From the NCBI GenBank assembly GCA_029248485.1, contig JAQWJG010000058.1, positions 1-11,125 on the forward strand: a stretch of DNA of 11,125 nucleotides, in the 5' to 3' direction. Under the pieces are notes generated by a model. It made no database searches, had not been told where the DNA came from, and worked only from the letters and a program-made list of their open reading frames with translations. A program made the translations under genes and the position numbers. Positions 1 through 9,358 of the stretch are shown here, one piece after another; position 1 is the stretch's first letter; the number at the start of each line of letters is the position of its first letter. The stretch is from SAR86 cluster bacterium. Its GTDB lineage: Bacteria > Pseudomonadota > Gammaproteobacteria > SAR86 > D2472.

Positions 1-686
1 CCTATCAATGCTCCATCAATGTTTTTTTGCTCAAACAGTGAGGGTGCATTTTTAGAGTTCACACTTCCTCCATACAAAACTGACTCTAAACCAATTTTTG
101 GAAAACGAGATTGTACTACATCTTTGATCATTTCATGAACTGAATTGATCTCTTCTGGGTTTGGTATTTTTCCAGAGCCAATAGCCCAAACAGGCTCATA
201 TGCAATAATCAGAGAACTCAACTCAGCTATATCCTGAAGAGCTTCAATAATCTGCTTTTCAAGAACATTAAAAGTATTATTTGCTTGATTCTCTTCAGCT
301 GACTCTCCAATGCATAAAATTGGAATCACCGAATTGTTATTGGCTTGAATTAATTTTTGGCGAATAATCTGACTGGTTTCATCGAATAATATTCGCCTTT
401 CTGAATGTCCAATAATGCTGAATTCACATCCCAGATCATTAATCATGAAAGCAGATATTTCACCCGTTCGTGCACCTGTTTCTAGAACATCAATATTTTG
501 CGCTCCTATCTTGATCCCATAATCATCAAGAATTTCTTTTAGATGATCGATATATAAAGAAGCAGGCGCAATACCTATAGGCGAGAAATTATTGCCATTG
601 AAATGTATAATAAATTAAATCGCCCATTTGTGGTTAAATTCTCTAGAACCATTAAGTTTCCAATTAGCTACTATGCACAGTGACAT
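1..686 (-). pseudogene. tpiA: Triosephosphate isomerase, interrupted by an in-frame stop at codon 24; 3' end outside the window
   Basis: Triosephosphate isomerase interconverts dihydroxyacetone phosphate and glyceraldehyde 3-phosphate in glycolysis and gluconeogenesis. The frame opens with ATG at 686, three bases after the glmM stop, and begins MSLCIVANWKLNG, the classic TIM N-terminus with the Asn8 and Lys10 active-site pair. Codon 24 (bases 617-615) is TAA. Beyond it the same frame stays open to base 1. It carries the electrophile loop IIGHSERR (His94), the catalytic-glutamate motif AYEPVWAIGSGK (Glu164), the phosphate-binding YGGSV and the terminal DGALIG. The residue numbers agree with the family, so no net indel has occurred. 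About 229 codons are present of a usual 250 or so. No good restart exists: the first downstream in-frame ATG is codon 81 and would lose Lys10. Because everything else is intact, the stop is either very recent, a sequencing or assembly error, or read through. Gene identity is sure; its non-functional status is not. Confidence 0.85.
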
Positions 687-689
687 AGG

Positions 690-2006
690 TTATTTTTTGA
701 ACATTGTTGCAATGTCTTTTGCATATTTTGTTGCAGTTATTTCATCATCTGATTCAACCATGACCCTTATCTTGCTTTCTGTTCCAGAGGGTCGAACGAG
801 AACTCTTCCAACCGTAAGATCTGATTCAATTTCTTTTATTTTTTTCTGAATATCAGAATCCGAAAGAATATCTTTATTATCTACATCCACATTTATAATG
901 ACTTGAGGCATTTTTGTATAATTGCGCAATATATCTTCAGGGTCTTTTTCTAAAATTAACAAGGAGGATATTACCTTTAATGCTGCAATTGTGCCGTCCC
1001 CAGTGCTAACCAAATCACGACAAATAATGTGACCTGAGGGTTCTCCTCCTAACATCCAACCTTCTTTTTGTAACAGTTGGCTTACATGCTTATCACCAAC
1101 TTCAGCTCTCTTAAACTTATATCCTAATTTTTTTACGCCCTCTTCAAAACCTAGATTGGTCATTGCTGTTCCAACTATTCCAGACCATGGTCCAGTTCTG
1201 TTGGGGTTGGCGTAAGCGAGGATGTACATAATATCGTCGCCATCCAAAATGTTGCCCTTTCTATCAATTAGGACAACACGATCCCCATCCCCATCAAGCG
1301 CAATGCCAAAATCTGCTCTTTGTTTAATGACTTCCTCTTGAGCTCTTTCTGGGTGGGTAGAACCACATTCATGATTAATATTATATCCATCTGGTTCTGT
1401 GCCTATTGAAATAACTTCTGCTCCCAACTCTCTTAGAATTGAAGGGCTAACTTTGTAACAGGCGCCGTTTGCACAATCTAGAACTATTCTCAATGATTCA
1501 AATGAAACATCGGGGGGAACGGTTGATTTGCAAAACTCAATGTATCGATCTCCAGACTCATCAAATCTTTGAGCTTTTCCTAATTCAGCAGTTTTAACTG
1601 GCTTCAAATCTCCAGCAAGTAAGTTCTCTATTTTTTTTTCAGCATCTTTCGATATTTTTTCACCAGTTCCAGCAAATAATTTAATTCCATTATCTAAGTA
1701 ATTATTGTGAGAAGCGCTAATCACAAGCCCAAATTGATTTCTTAATGATCTTGTGAGATAGGCAACTCCTGGAGTTGGCAATGGGCCAAGCAATCTTACA
1801 TTTACACCTGCGGCAATGAAGCCGGCTTGAAGGGCTGATTCAAGCATGTAACCTGAAACACGAGTGTCTTTACCAATAAGAACCGTTTCCCAACCCATCT
1901 CTTTTAGAACTACTCCAGCTGCATGTCCTATTCTGAGACAAACTTCAGGAGTAATTTTGGATTCAACCGGTCCACGAATCCCATCAGTGCCAAATTTTAT
2001 AGTCAT
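690..2006 (-). CDS. glmM: Phosphoglucosamine mutase
   Basis: This cytoplasmic enzyme converts glucosamine 6-phosphate to glucosamine 1-phosphate, the step before GlmU in UDP-N-acetylglucosamine synthesis for peptidoglycan and lipopolysaccharide. The 438-residue protein (E. coli about 445) has the four signatures of the alpha-D-phosphohexomutase family: start KFGTDGIRG (4-12), the phosphoserine loop ISASHNN with Ser99, the metal loop DGDGDR (Asp238, Asp240, Asp242), the sugar loop GGEPSGH (320-326) and the C-terminal phosphate loop RPSGTES (405-411). GGEPSGH and the short length favour GlmM over ManB/PGM. It starts 9 nt after ftsH and ends 3 nt before tpiA, so it is almost certainly cotranscribed. 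No Shine-Dalgarno precedes the ATG. In most gammaproteobacteria folP lies between ftsH and this gene; here it is absent. Confidence 0.97.
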   Translation of the reverse strand: MTIKFGTDGIRGPVESKITPEVCLRIGHAAGVVLKEMGWETVLIGKDTRVSGYMLESALQAGFIAAGVNVRLLGPLPTPGVAYLTRSLRNQFGLVISASHNNYLDNGIKLFAGTGEKISKDAEKKIENLLAGDLKPVKTAELGKAQRFDESGDRYIEFCKSTVPPDVSFESLRIVLDCANGACYKVSPSILRELGAEVISIGTEPDGYNINHECGSTHPERAQEEVIKQRADFGIALDGDGDRVVLIDRKGNILDGDDIMYILAYANPNRTGPWSGIVGTAMTNLGFEEGVKKLGYKFKRAEVGDKHVSQLLQKEGWMLGGEPSGHIICRDLVSTGDGTIAALKVISSLLILEKDPEDILRNYTKMPQVIINVDVDNKDILSDSDIQKKIKEIESDLTVGRVLVRPSGTESKIRVMVESDDEITATKYAKDIATMFKK

Positions 2007-2015
2007 GGGAAAAGA

Positions 2016-3929
2016 TTATAACTCTTCTGCAGGACCCTTTATGGAAGTTTTTTTAGAAGATTTGCTCTTTGGAGTTTTTGGCTCATCCCAATCTTTTGGA
2101 GCTCTTGGTTTAGCTCCAGCCATAATGTCATCAATCTGATCTGCATCGATGGTCTCATAAGTAAGAAGTGACTCTGCCATCGTGTGTAATTTATCAAGAT
2201 TGTCTTTCAGAAGCTTAGTGGCTTTTTTGTAATTAGTGTCTATTATTTTCTTTACCTCTAAATCAATGCTGTTAGATGTTTCCCCACCAATCCCTTTTGG
2301 GGCCATAGAAGCAGATCTTCCTAAAAATGGACTTGAATCGTCTTCACCATATTTTAATGGACCCAAATCAGATAACCCCCATTTGGTTACCATATTTGTT
2401 GCAATTCCAGTCGCCACTTCAATATCATTGGATGCACCAGTTGTAATTCCATCTGCTCCATTGATAATTTCTTCAGCAATTCTGCCTCCAAAAAGTGCTG
2501 CAATCCTACTATGAAGATATTGCTTGCTTTGCATGTATCTATCTTCTTCAGGCAAAAACATTGTTACCCCAAGAGCTCTTCCTCTGGGGATAATAGTTAC
2601 TTTATATACAGGATCATGCTCTGGACTTAACCGCCCAACTATTGCATGACCAGCTTCATGATATGCAGTAATTCTTTTCTGCTCCTCGGTCATGATCATT
2701 GATTTACGCTCTGGACCCATCATAATTTTATCCTTAGCTAGGTCTAAATGATTCTGATCAACTTTCTTATCACTATATCTTGCGGCGAATAAAGCAGCTT
2801 CATTGATTAAATTTGCTAGATCTGCTCCAGAAAAACCCGGTGTTCCTCTTGCTATGACTAATGCATCAACATCCTTGGAAAGTGGAATTTTTTTCATATG
2901 AACTTTTAAGATTTGCTCTCTACCTCTTAAATCAGGCAAATCAACCACGACCTTCCTATCAAAACGTCCAGGTCTTAGAAGCGCAGGATCTAACACATCA
3001 GGTCTATTAGTGGCTGCAACAACAATAACGCCTTCATTTCCATCAAAACCATCCATCTCAACAAGCAACTGATTTAGCGTTTGCTCTCTTTCATCGTGAC
3101 CCCCACCCATGCCAGCACCTCTATGGCGTCCAACTGCATCGATTTCATCGATAAATACAATGCACGGTGAGTTTTTCTGAGCCTGCTCAAACATATCTCT
3201 AACTCTAGATGCGCCTACACCAACAAACATTTCAACAAAATCTGAGCCAGATATTGAGAAGAATGGAACTTTAGCTTCTCCAGCAATGGCTCTTGCTAAA
3301 AGTGTTTTACCAGTTCCTGGAGGGCCTACCATTAAAACACCTCTAGGTATTTTGCCGCCTAATTTTTGAAATTTTGTTGGATCTCTTAAAAAGTCTACCA
3401 ACTCCTGCACATCTTGTTTGGCCTCTTCACATCCAGCAACATCTTCAAAGGTGGTTGTAACTTTTCCACCCTCCATTAATTTTGCTTTGCTCTTACCAAA
3501 TGCCATTGGCCCACCTCTACCAGACATGCCGCCTTGCATTTGTCGCATAAAAAAGAAGAATATGCCTAAGAGCAATAGAATTGGGAACGCTCCCACCAAA
3601 AGTTGAGACCATAATGAAGGCTGCTCGACACTCTCAAAGACAGTAATGACTCCATGCTCTTCTATTGCATTATCAACAGACTCATCTCTTTTATAAATTG
3701 GATGACGGGTTTCAAATCTTGTGCCATCAAGACGCTCACCAAAAATAGTCATCTGGTCACCTTTGTAGGTTACCTTAGCAATTCGATCAGAGAGAACTTC
3801 TTGTTTGAACTGACTATATGTAATCATTTCCCTTTTTGAGGCAGATGCATTCTCAACATTATTGAAAATAAAGATTAATGCAGATCCTAATAAAACCCAG
3901 ACTAACGCATTTTTAAAAACTGAATTCAT
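2016..3929 (-). CDS. ftsH: ATP-dependent zinc metalloprotease FtsH
   Basis: FtsH is a membrane-anchored hexameric AAA+ protease. In gammaproteobacteria it degrades misassembled membrane proteins and short-lived regulators such as LpxC and RpoH. The 637-residue protein shows TM helix 1 (about 8-24), a periplasmic domain (about 25-105), TM helix 2 (about 108-128), a Gly-rich linker (130-143), Walker A GPPGTGKT (202-209), Walker B FIDEID (259-264), the second region of homology with ATNRPD (306-311) and RPGRFDR (319-325), the zinc site HEAGH (424-428) and the likely third ligand Asp502. The C-terminal tail is Lys/Ser/Pro-rich and probably disordered. ATG 3929 is inside the rlmE stop (ATGA overlap), so translation is probably coupled, but a real GGAG lies 10 nt upstream within rlmE. 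All catalytic residues are present. Confidence 0.98.
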   Translation of the reverse strand: MNSVFKNALVWVLLGSALIFIFNNVENASASKREMITYSQFKQEVLSDRIAKVTYKGDQMTIFGERLDGTRFETRHPIYKRDESVDNAIEEHGVITVFESVEQPSLWSQLLVGAFPILLLLGIFFFFMRQMQGGMSGRGGPMAFGKSKAKLMEGGKVTTTFEDVAGCEEAKQDVQELVDFLRDPTKFQKLGGKIPRGVLMVGPPGTGKTLLARAIAGEAKVPFFSISGSDFVEMFVGVGASRVRDMFEQAQKNSPCIVFIDEIDAVGRHRGAGMGGGHDEREQTLNQLLVEMDGFDGNEGVIVVAATNRPDVLDPALLRPGRFDRKVVVDLPDLRGREQILKVHMKKIPLSKDVDALVIARGTPGFSGADLANLINEAALFAARYSDKKVDQNHLDLAKDKIMMGPERKSMIMTEEQKRITAYHEAGHAIVGRLSPEHDPVYKVTIIPRGRALGVTMFLPEEDRYMQSKQYLHSRIAALFGGRIAEEIINGADGITTGASNDIEVATGIATNMVTKWGLSDLGPLKYGEDDSSPFLGRSASMAPKGIGGETSNSIDLEVKKIIDTNYKKATKLLKDNLDKLHTMAESLLTYETIDADQIDDIMAGAKPRAPKDWDEPKTPKSKSSKKTSIKGPAEEL

Positions 3930-4498
3930 AGCGGCTTTTCTCCATATAAATAAATTTCACCTGACTTACTCTTTGATGCTGCAGGTTTATAAGTTTGGAC
4001 TAGATGGAAGCTCTTTTCCATTTCTATCCTTAATTTCTTTAACAAACTATTCTGAAACGTTTTAATGATAAATGACCCATTACCCTTACTTAAATAACAC
4101 TTAGCAGTTTTAAGGGTGATAATATTTAGTTCAAATATATTTTCTTCATCAACCGCTCTTATACCTGTTAAATTGGGGGCTAAATCTGAAATAACAAGGT
4201 TAAATTTTGATTTTAGCGAGGAAATTTCTTTAATTTCATCAATGTTCATAATATCTTCTTCAAAGAACATTACACCATCAATAGGGTCCATTGGCAGCAG
4301 ATCAATTGCATAGACACGAGATGAAGGGGTCATAGCTTTTACGAGTTCAGACCAACCCCCTGGTGCACAGCCTATGTCTAGTACTAAGCTATTATTTTTC
4401 AGGGCTTTAGTTTTGATTAAGATTTCTTCTAATTTAAAAACTGCACGAGAGCGAAATCCAAGCTTTTTTGCCTTCAATGCCCATGAATCTGCGTGCAT
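3926..4498 (-). CDS. rlmE: 23S rRNA (uridine-2'-O-)-methyltransferase RlmE (RrmJ/FtsJ), short N-terminus
   Basis: RlmE uses S-adenosylmethionine to 2'-O-methylate U2552 (E. coli numbering) of 23S rRNA late in 50S assembly. The 190-residue protein has the Rossmann SAM motif [11 protein letters not shown] (40-50), the DLLPMDP segment (66-72) and the K-D-K-E catalytic tetrad at Lys22 ([11 protein letters not shown]), Asp105 (SDLAPN), Lys146 (IIKTFQ) and Glu181 (GEIYL). The E. coli protein is about 209 residues, and the difference is mainly a shorter N-terminus. The codons upstream of ATG 4498 reach an in-frame TGA inside greA without another ATG, GTG or TTG, so this start is forced. It begins 5 nt after the greA stop with no Shine-Dalgarno, and its stop overlaps the ftsH ATG. 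The rlmE-ftsH pairing is conserved in proteobacteria. Confidence 0.95.
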   Translation of the reverse strand: MHADSWALKAKKLGFRSRAVFKLEEILIKTKALKNNSLVLDIGCAPGGWSELVKAMTPSSRVYAIDLLPMDPIDGVMFFEEDIMNIDEIKEISSLKSKFNLVISDLAPNLTGIRAVDEENIFELNIITLKTAKCYLSKGNGSFIIKTFQNSLLKKLRIEMEKSFHLVQTYKPAASKSKSGEIYLYGEKPL

Positions 4499-4503
4499 GA
4501 ATT

Positions 4504-4980
4504 TTACAAATGCTGAACTTTTTCAATTTCAAGATCGATGGTTCCTGATGGAGTAGATATTGAGACCTCATCACCAACATTTTTTCCCATCAAGCCTTGA
4601 GCAATTGGTGTTTGAATCGATATCAATCCTGCTTCAGGATTAGATTCTAAATTACCAACAATTTTATAGGTAATAGACTTATCATTTGTCATGTCATACA
4701 AACCTATTGTTGCGCCAAATACAACCCTGCCAGTCTCTGGAATCTCACTTACGTCAATAACCTGAGCATTAGCAAGTGCGTGCTCTATTTCTTGAATTTT
4801 TGCCTCGATAAACCCCTGCTGTTCTTTTGCAGCATGATACTCAGCATTTTCCTTAAGGTCTCCGTGAGCACGAGCTTCTGCAATAGCCTGAGATATTTCA
4901 GGTCTATCTTTTGTTTTCAGCTGACGCAACCTTTCAGCAAGCTCCTGCTCGCCGGCTTTAGTTATTGGGAGTTTATCCAT
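4504..4980 (-). CDS. greA: Transcription elongation factor GreA
   Basis: GreA enters the secondary channel of RNA polymerase and stimulates cleavage of backtracked RNA, releasing stalled complexes. The 158-residue length equals E. coli GreA. Residues 1 to about 75 form the N-terminal coiled-coil finger, with tip motif [10 protein letters not shown] and the acidic catalytic-tip residues Asp41 and Glu44 at the canonical positions. The rest is the FKBP-like globular domain (for example [11 protein letters not shown]). Start ATG 4980 matches the family start. No Shine-Dalgarno is present; instead a good extended -10 box sits directly upstream (see that entry). The gene lies 26 nt after carB and 5 nt before rlmE. 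The carB-greA adjacency is the Pseudomonas-type order, but yhbY, usually next to greA, is missing. Confidence 0.97.
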   Translation of the reverse strand: MDKLPITKAGEQELAERLRQLKTKDRPEISQAIAEARAHGDLKENAEYHAAKEQQGFIEAKIQEIEHALANAQVIDVSEIPETGRVVFGATIGLYDMTNDKSITYKIVGNLESNPEAGLISIQTPIAQGLMGKNVGDEVSISTPSGTIDLEIEKVQHL

Positions 4981-4995
4981 GTAAGGATTATATCA
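4980..4995 (-). promoter_or_regulatory. Candidate extended -10 promoter for greA, possibly leaderless
   Basis: In the 26-nt carB-greA gap the minus strand reads TGATATAAT (4995-4987), a perfect sigma-70 extended -10 (TGnTATAAT). Six bases (CCTTAC) then precede the A of the greA ATG. The usual start of transcription, about 7 nt after the -10, would be the A of the start codon, giving a leaderless mRNA. No good -35 is seen at 16-18 nt spacing, as often with extended -10 promoters. AT-rich sequence makes chance matches fairly common, so this is a candidate only. Confidence 0.4.
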
Positions 4996-5006
4996 AATGA
5001 AAAATA

Positions 5007-8000
5007 TTAATTTATTTCTTGTAAAGAATTATAAATCCAGTTATCTGAATTGGTGCTCATTGCCTCTAAAAGAGCAAAAGCACCAAAAATTGTAGTCACA
5101 CAAAATAATTTATTTTGTAATGCTGTTCTTCTTATAGATGCAGAATCCTCAATAGACTGACGTCCTTCAGTGGTATTAATTAATAGGTTTACCCTGTTAT
5201 TTAGCAACTCATCAACGATATGAGGTCTTCCTTCAGTCACTTTATTAATAATTTGAGCATCGTATCCAAGCTCCTTAATAGCATTAGCAGTTCCTTTGGT
5301 GGCGATAAATGAAAAACCTTGCTCAACAAGCAATGGAAGCAAATTAGATAAGTATTTTTTATCAGATTCTTTTACGCTTATAAATGCTAAGCCTGAATCA
5401 GGAAAAATTTTATTAGCAGCTCTTTGGGCTTTTGCATATGCTTCTCCAAAACTTGAACCAATCCCCATAACCTCTCCGGTAGACTTCATTTCTGGACCAA
5501 GAATAGGATCTACTGCAGGAAATTTATCAAAAGGTAAAACAGCCTCCTTTACAAAAAAATAATTCTTAGGCAGCGAATTAGAAAAACCTATATCTTTTAA
5601 TGTTCTCCCAACCATAGTTTTCGTTGCAGATTTTACCAGCGACTCACCTAAACACTTTGAAATAAATGGAACAGTTCTTGAGGCCCTAGGATTAACCTCG
5701 ATTATAAAAACATTTTCATCTTGAACAGCAAATTGAATGTTCATCAAACCAACAACATTTAACTCTGCAGCAATCTCCTTTGCTTGTTTTTCAATTTCTC
5801 CAATCACATTTACTGAGAGACTATATGGTGGCAAAGAACATGCTGAGTCACCTGAGTGGATTCCAGCCTGCTCAATGTGTTGCAAAATACCTCCAATTTC
5901 AATCTCGACTCCATCCGAAATAACATCAACATCAACCTCAATAGCGTCAGTTAAATACCCATCAAGTAAAATCGGTTTTTGATCCGAAACCTCAACGGCT
6001 TCTTTTAAATACTTCTCAAGTTCTGTTTGAGTATGAACAAGCTCCATTGCTCTGCCCCCGAGAACATATGAAGGTCTGACTACAAGCGGAAATCCAATTT
6101 CCTCGGATGCGTCAATAGCCTCTTGAAGGTTCTTCACTGTGCGATTGGGTGGCTGTTTAAGTTTGAGTTGATGCGCAAGGGATTGAAATCTCTCCCTGTC
6201 CTCTGATCTATCAATGGCATCCACATCTGTACCAAGAATTTTTACATTATTAGATAACAAGACTTCGGAAAGTTTTAAAGGTGTTTGGCCACCAAATTGA
6301 ATGATGACTCCCTCAGGCTTTTCTAGATCAATAATATCTAAGACTTTTTCTTCTGTGATTGGCTCAAAATATAGCCTGTTGGAGGTGTCATAATCTGTAG
6401 AAACAGTCTCAGGATTGCAGTTAATCATAATAGATTCATAACCCTCTTCCTGAAGAGCAAAAGAAGCATGAACACAGCAATAGTCAAACTCTATACCCTG
6501 TCCGATCCTATTTGGGCCGCTCCCCAAAACAATAACTTTTTTGTTACTGGTGGGACGAGATTCACACTGACCTTCATAAGCTGAATACATATATGCAGTT
6601 TCAGTAGCAAACTCAGCAGCACAAGTATCAACTCTCTTAAAAGCAGGAATAACCCCAAGTTTTTTTCTTAAGTTTCTTACATTTTGGGAGGTTGATCTTG
6701 TTAATTTAGCAATTCTCATATCAGAAAAACCTTTTTGCTTAAGGTTAAGCATTTTTTCAAAATCTATTTCCTGAAGTTTTGTATCCTGCAGGATATTTTC
6801 TTCATCAATAAGATCGATGATTTGATGCAAAAACCAAAAATCCATTCCGGTGTATTGATTTATTTGCTCTGCATCCCAACCCAATCTGATTGCCTCTGCA
6901 ACATATAAGATTCTTTTAGAACCAGGAAAAGTCAATTGGTAGCGCAAGGTATCATTTTGATTAGAGGAATTATCCAGGATGCTTTCGAAGCCATCTAAAT
7001 CTTCTTCAAGACTCTGCAGTGCTTTTTGAAGAGATTCTTGAAAAGTTCTTCCAATGCCCATTACCTCTCCAACAGACTTCATTTGAGTAGTGAGCCTGTC
7101 ATCTGCCTGAGGAAACTTTTCAAAAGCAAACTTTGGAATTTTTGTTACGATGTAGTCTATAGAAGGCTCGAAAGATGCAGGCGTTAAACCATTAGTTATG
7201 TCATTCTGAAGTTCGTCCAATGTAAATCCAACAGATAATAATGCAGCAACTTTTGCGATTGGAAAACCTGTTGCTTTTGAAGCTAAAGCTGATGAGCGAC
7301 TTACCCTAGGATTCATTTCAATAACAACCACTCGTCCATTTTCAGGGTTAATACCAAATTGAACATTGCTTCCTCCGGTCTCAACCCCTATTTCTCTTAA
7401 AATTTTGAAAGATTGATCACGTAAGATTTGATACTCTTTATCCGTTAATGTCTGCGCCGGGGCAACTGTAATCGAATCGCCGGTGTGAACACCCATGGGG
7501 TCAAGATTTTCTATAGAGCATATGATGATGCAATTATCATTTTTATCCCTAACAACCTCCAACTCATACTCTTTCCAGCCAAGCAATGATTCATCAATTA
7601 AAAGTTCAGTTGTGGGAGATAAATCTAATCCCTTTTCGCAAATTTCTTTAAATTCCTGAATGTTATACGCAACCCCTCCCCCTGAGCCACCCAAAGTAAA
7701 AGAGGGACGTATAATGCAGGGAAAACCAAGGTTTTTTTGAACGGTTAAAGCCTCTTCCATGGAATGTGCGATGCCAGATCTTGGTGTCTCAATCCCAATA
7801 CCCTTCATAGTTTTATCAAATAGCTCTCTGTCTTCTGCCTTGTCTATAGCTTCTCTTGAGGCACCTATTAGCTCAACATTATATTTTTTTAGCACCCCTT
7901 CTTTTGCCAATGTTAGTGCGGTATTGAGGCCTGTTTGTCCACCCATGGTTGGAAGCAATGCATCTGGGCGCTCTTTATCAATTATTTTTTCAATTGATTT

Positions 8001-8213
8001 CCAATGAATGGGTTCAATATATGTAGCATCTGCAAGAAGAGGATCGGTCATGATTGTTGCAGGATTAGAGTTTACCAAAATGACTCTAAAACCTTCAGAT
8101 TTAAGTGCTTTGCAAGCTTGCGCTCCTGAATAATCAAACTCGCACGCTTGACCTATAATTATTGGTCCAGCACCAATAATCAAGACAGATTTAATATCAG
8201 TTCTTTTTGGCAT
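5007..8213 (-). CDS. carB: Carbamoyl-phosphate synthase large subunit
   Basis: CarB makes carbamoyl phosphate from bicarbonate, ATP and ammonia channelled from CarA, feeding arginine and pyrimidine synthesis. It is 1068 residues from the ATG (E. coli 1073). Layout: first carboxyphosphate ATP-grasp half with [10 protein letters not shown] (24-33) and [12 protein letters not shown] (169-180), a central oligomerisation region (about 400-550), the second ATP-grasp half with [18 protein letters not shown] and EVNPRASRT, then the C-terminal MGS-like allosteric domain (about 930-1068) with [16 protein letters not shown] and INTTEGR. Residues used for UMP/IMP sensing in E. coli are therefore kept, as is the [11 protein letters not shown] loop near the ornithine site. 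I chose ATG 8213 (MPKRTDIKS, the universal CarB start) over an in-frame TTG at 8222. The start lies inside carA (17-nt overlap), so translation is likely coupled. Confidence 0.98.
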   Translation of the reverse strand: MPKRTDIKSVLIIGAGPIIIGQACEFDYSGAQACKALKSEGFRVILVNSNPATIMTDPLLADATYIEPIHWKSIEKIIDKERPDALLPTMGGQTGLNTALTLAKEGVLKKYNVELIGASREAIDKAEDRELFDKTMKGIGIETPRSGIAHSMEEALTVQKNLGFPCIIRPSFTLGGSGGGVAYNIQEFKEICEKGLDLSPTTELLIDESLLGWKEYELEVVRDKNDNCIIICSIENLDPMGVHTGDSITVAPAQTLTDKEYQILRDQSFKILREIGVETGGSNVQFGINPENGRVVVIEMNPRVSRSSALASKATGFPIAKVAALLSVGFTLDELQNDITNGLTPASFEPSIDYIVTKIPKFAFEKFPQADDRLTTQMKSVGEVMGIGRTFQESLQKALQSLEEDLDGFESILDNSSNQNDTLRYQLTFPGSKRILYVAEAIRLGWDAEQINQYTGMDFWFLHQIIDLIDEENILQDTKLQEIDFEKMLNLKQKGFSDMRIAKLTRSTSQNVRNLRKKLGVIPAFKRVDTCAAEFATETAYMYSAYEGQCESRPTSNKKVIVLGSGPNRIGQGIEFDYCCVHASFALQEEGYESIMINCNPETVSTDYDTSNRLYFEPITEEKVLDIIDLEKPEGVIIQFGGQTPLKLSEVLLSNNVKILGTDVDAIDRSEDRERFQSLAHQLKLKQPPNRTVKNLQEAIDASEEIGFPLVVRPSYVLGGRAMELVHTQTELEKYLKEAVEVSDQKPILLDGYLTDAIEVDVDVISDGVEIEIGGILQHIEQAGIHSGDSACSLPPYSLSVNVIGEIEKQAKEIAAELNVVGLMNIQFAVQDENVFIIEVNPRASRTVPFISKCLGESLVKSATKTMVGRTLKDIGFSNSLPKNYFFVKEAVLPFDKFPAVDPILGPEMKSTGEVMGIGSSFGEAYAKAQRAANKIFPDSGLAFISVKESDKKYLSNLLPLLVEQGFSFIATKGTANAIKELGYDAQIINKVTEGRPHIVDELLNNRVNLLINTTEGRQSIEDSASIRRTALQNKLFCVTTIFGAFALLEAMSTNSDNWIYNSLQEIN

Positions 8214-9321
8214 TGGTCTCAATCATTAAATTAAATTTTGTAAAGAGCTCTTCTAGCTCATGCGGCCCAGGACTTGCCTCTGGATGACCCTGAAAACTAA
8301 AAGCAGGCTTGTCCTTAAATGCTATGCCTTGCAAACTTTTATCAAATAGTGAAATGTGGGTAGGTTCAATATTTTCAGGCAGGCTAGATAACTCCACTGC
8401 AAAACCATGATTTTGACTGGTAATGGAAACAACCTTAGTTGCAAGATCTTGCACAGGATGATTGGCACCATGATGGCCAAATTTCATCTTATATGTTTTA
8501 CATCCACCTGAAAGAGCAAGGAGTTGGTGACCTAAACATATCCCAAAAATTGGGATGTTAATATTAAGAAGTTGCTGAATTAATTTAATTGCATAATCAC
8601 AAGGCTCAGGATCTCCGGGCCCATTAGATAAAAAGACGCCATCCGGTTTAAGCTTCATAAGCTCATCAAAACTGATCTGAGCATTTACGACTTCTACTTT
8701 TCCAACATGTTTTCTTAGGAGTCTTAAAATATTTTTCTTCACACCAAAATCAACTGCAATAATTAATTTTTCATTTTTTACATCTTGGTAGTTTGGCCAA
8801 GTGCCTTCATCCCAAGAAAAAGCATTTTGGGTTGATACTTCCTTTGCGAGGTCAAGTCCTTCCAATCCACTAAATTTATTTAAAGCTTCTCTAGCTATTG
8901 ATATAGAGTCCTTATCGCCAGGAGCAATGCATGCTTTGAGTGCGCCATGATCTCTTAACTTAGCTGTTAATGCCCTAGTATCGATATTAGAAATGCCAAT
9001 TGTATTCTTTGATTCTAAAAAACTTTCAAGAGATTGTGATGCGCGCCAATTACTGTAATGTTCTGGCAAATCTTTAATCACGATTCCAGAGGCAAAAATG
9101 CTATCAGATTCATTGTCCTCATCATTAATACCCGTATTTCCAATGTGAGGATGGGTAAAAGCTATGATTTGTTTGGCATATGATGGGTCGGTGATAATCT
9201 CTTGATAACCTGACATAGAAGTATTAAAAACAATTTCACCTACTGATGGTTCTTTAGCGCCAAATCCATTACCTTCGATAATAGAGCCATCTTCAAGAAC
9301 CAAAATAGCTGGGAAGGACAT
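8197..9321 (-). CDS. carA: Carbamoyl-phosphate synthase small (glutaminase) subunit
   Basis: CarA hydrolyses glutamine and passes ammonia through a tunnel to CarB. The protein is 374 residues (E. coli 382). It has an N-terminal CarA-specific domain (about 1-150, with [11 protein letters not shown]) and a C-terminal class I glutamine amidotransferase domain (about 185-370). Its catalytic triad is Cys262 in GICLGHQ, His346 and Glu348 in [18 protein letters not shown] and SQNHGF are also seen. The chosen ATG at 9321 is preceded by GAGGGAG with 7-nt spacing, the best ribosome binding site in the window. An in-frame TTG at 9327 would put that site only 1-2 nt away, so the two-residue longer form is rejected. 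It is the first gene of the minus-strand operon, divergent from map. No ArgR-type palindrome was noticed upstream. Confidence 0.98.
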   Translation of the reverse strand: MSFPAILVLEDGSIIEGNGFGAKEPSVGEIVFNTSMSGYQEIITDPSYAKQIIAFTHPHIGNTGINDEDNESDSIFASGIVIKDLPEHYSNWRASQSLESFLESKNTIGISNIDTRALTAKLRDHGALKACIAPGDKDSISIAREALNKFSGLEGLDLAKEVSTQNAFSWDEGTWPNYQDVKNEKLIIAVDFGVKKNILRLLRKHVGKVEVVNAQISFDELMKLKPDGVFLSNGPGDPEPCDYAIKLIQQLLNINIPIFGICLGHQLLALSGGCKTYKMKFGHHGANHPVQDLATKVVSITSQNHGFAVELSSLPENIEPTHISLFDKSLQGIAFKDKPAFSFQGHPEASPGPHELEELFTKFNLMIETNAKKN

Positions 9322-9328
9322 TAGCAAT

Positions 9329-9335
9329 CTCCCTC
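9329..9335 (-). promoter_or_regulatory. carA ribosome binding site
   Basis: The minus strand reads GAGGGAG here, followed by ATTGCTA and the ATG at 9321. Its purine-rich match and 7-nt spacing decide the carA start in favour of the ATG rather than the upstream TTG. It is the clearest Shine-Dalgarno in the window. Confidence 0.8.
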
Positions 9336-9348
9336 AAAAAAGGTAAAA

Positions 9349-9357
9349 AAGATAGCA
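9349..9357 (-). promoter_or_regulatory. Candidate extended -10 box for the carA operon
   Basis: The minus strand reads TGCTATCTT (9357-9349): the TGn extension followed by a 4/6 match to TATAAT. Transcription would start near 9342, giving a leader of about 20 nt that contains the GAGGGAG site. No convincing -35 hexamer sits 16-18 nt upstream. The short leader leaves little room for the pyrimidine-sensitive reiterative or attenuation control known for car genes elsewhere. Weak evidence, based only on motif and position. Confidence 0.3.
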
Positions 9358-9358
9358 A

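Noticed and set aside
573..640. A compensated pair of single-base indels in tpiA (reading DLIYYTFQW in the shifted frame) instead of a nonsense codon
   Set aside because: It needs two errors, and the shifted frame does not look more TIM-like than the direct frame. The in-frame residues around the stop already have the hydrophobic spacing of helix 1, so one substitution is simpler.
628..849. Open frames on the plus strand opposite tpiA, glmM, ftsH, rlmE, greA and carB (for example 628-849, 1864-2139, 2236-2514, 5296-5562)
   Set aside because: They are antisense to well-conserved genes, have no recognisable domains and no supporting start signals.
1183..1192. Perfect 10-base palindrome GACCATGGTC
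   Set aside because: It lies inside conserved glmM coding sequence and is isolated; such short palindromes occur by chance.
4981..5006. Terminator between carB and greA
   Set aside because: No GC-rich stem followed by a T run is present in the 26 bases; readthrough from carAB is expected.
8214..8222. TTG at 8222 as the carB start
   Set aside because: ATG 8213 gives MPKRTDIKS, the conserved CarB start; the three extra residues have no support.
9322..9327. TTG at 9327 as the carA start
   Set aside because: It would leave only 1-2 nt after the GAGGGAG site, while ATG 9321 has 7 nt and matches the family N-terminus.
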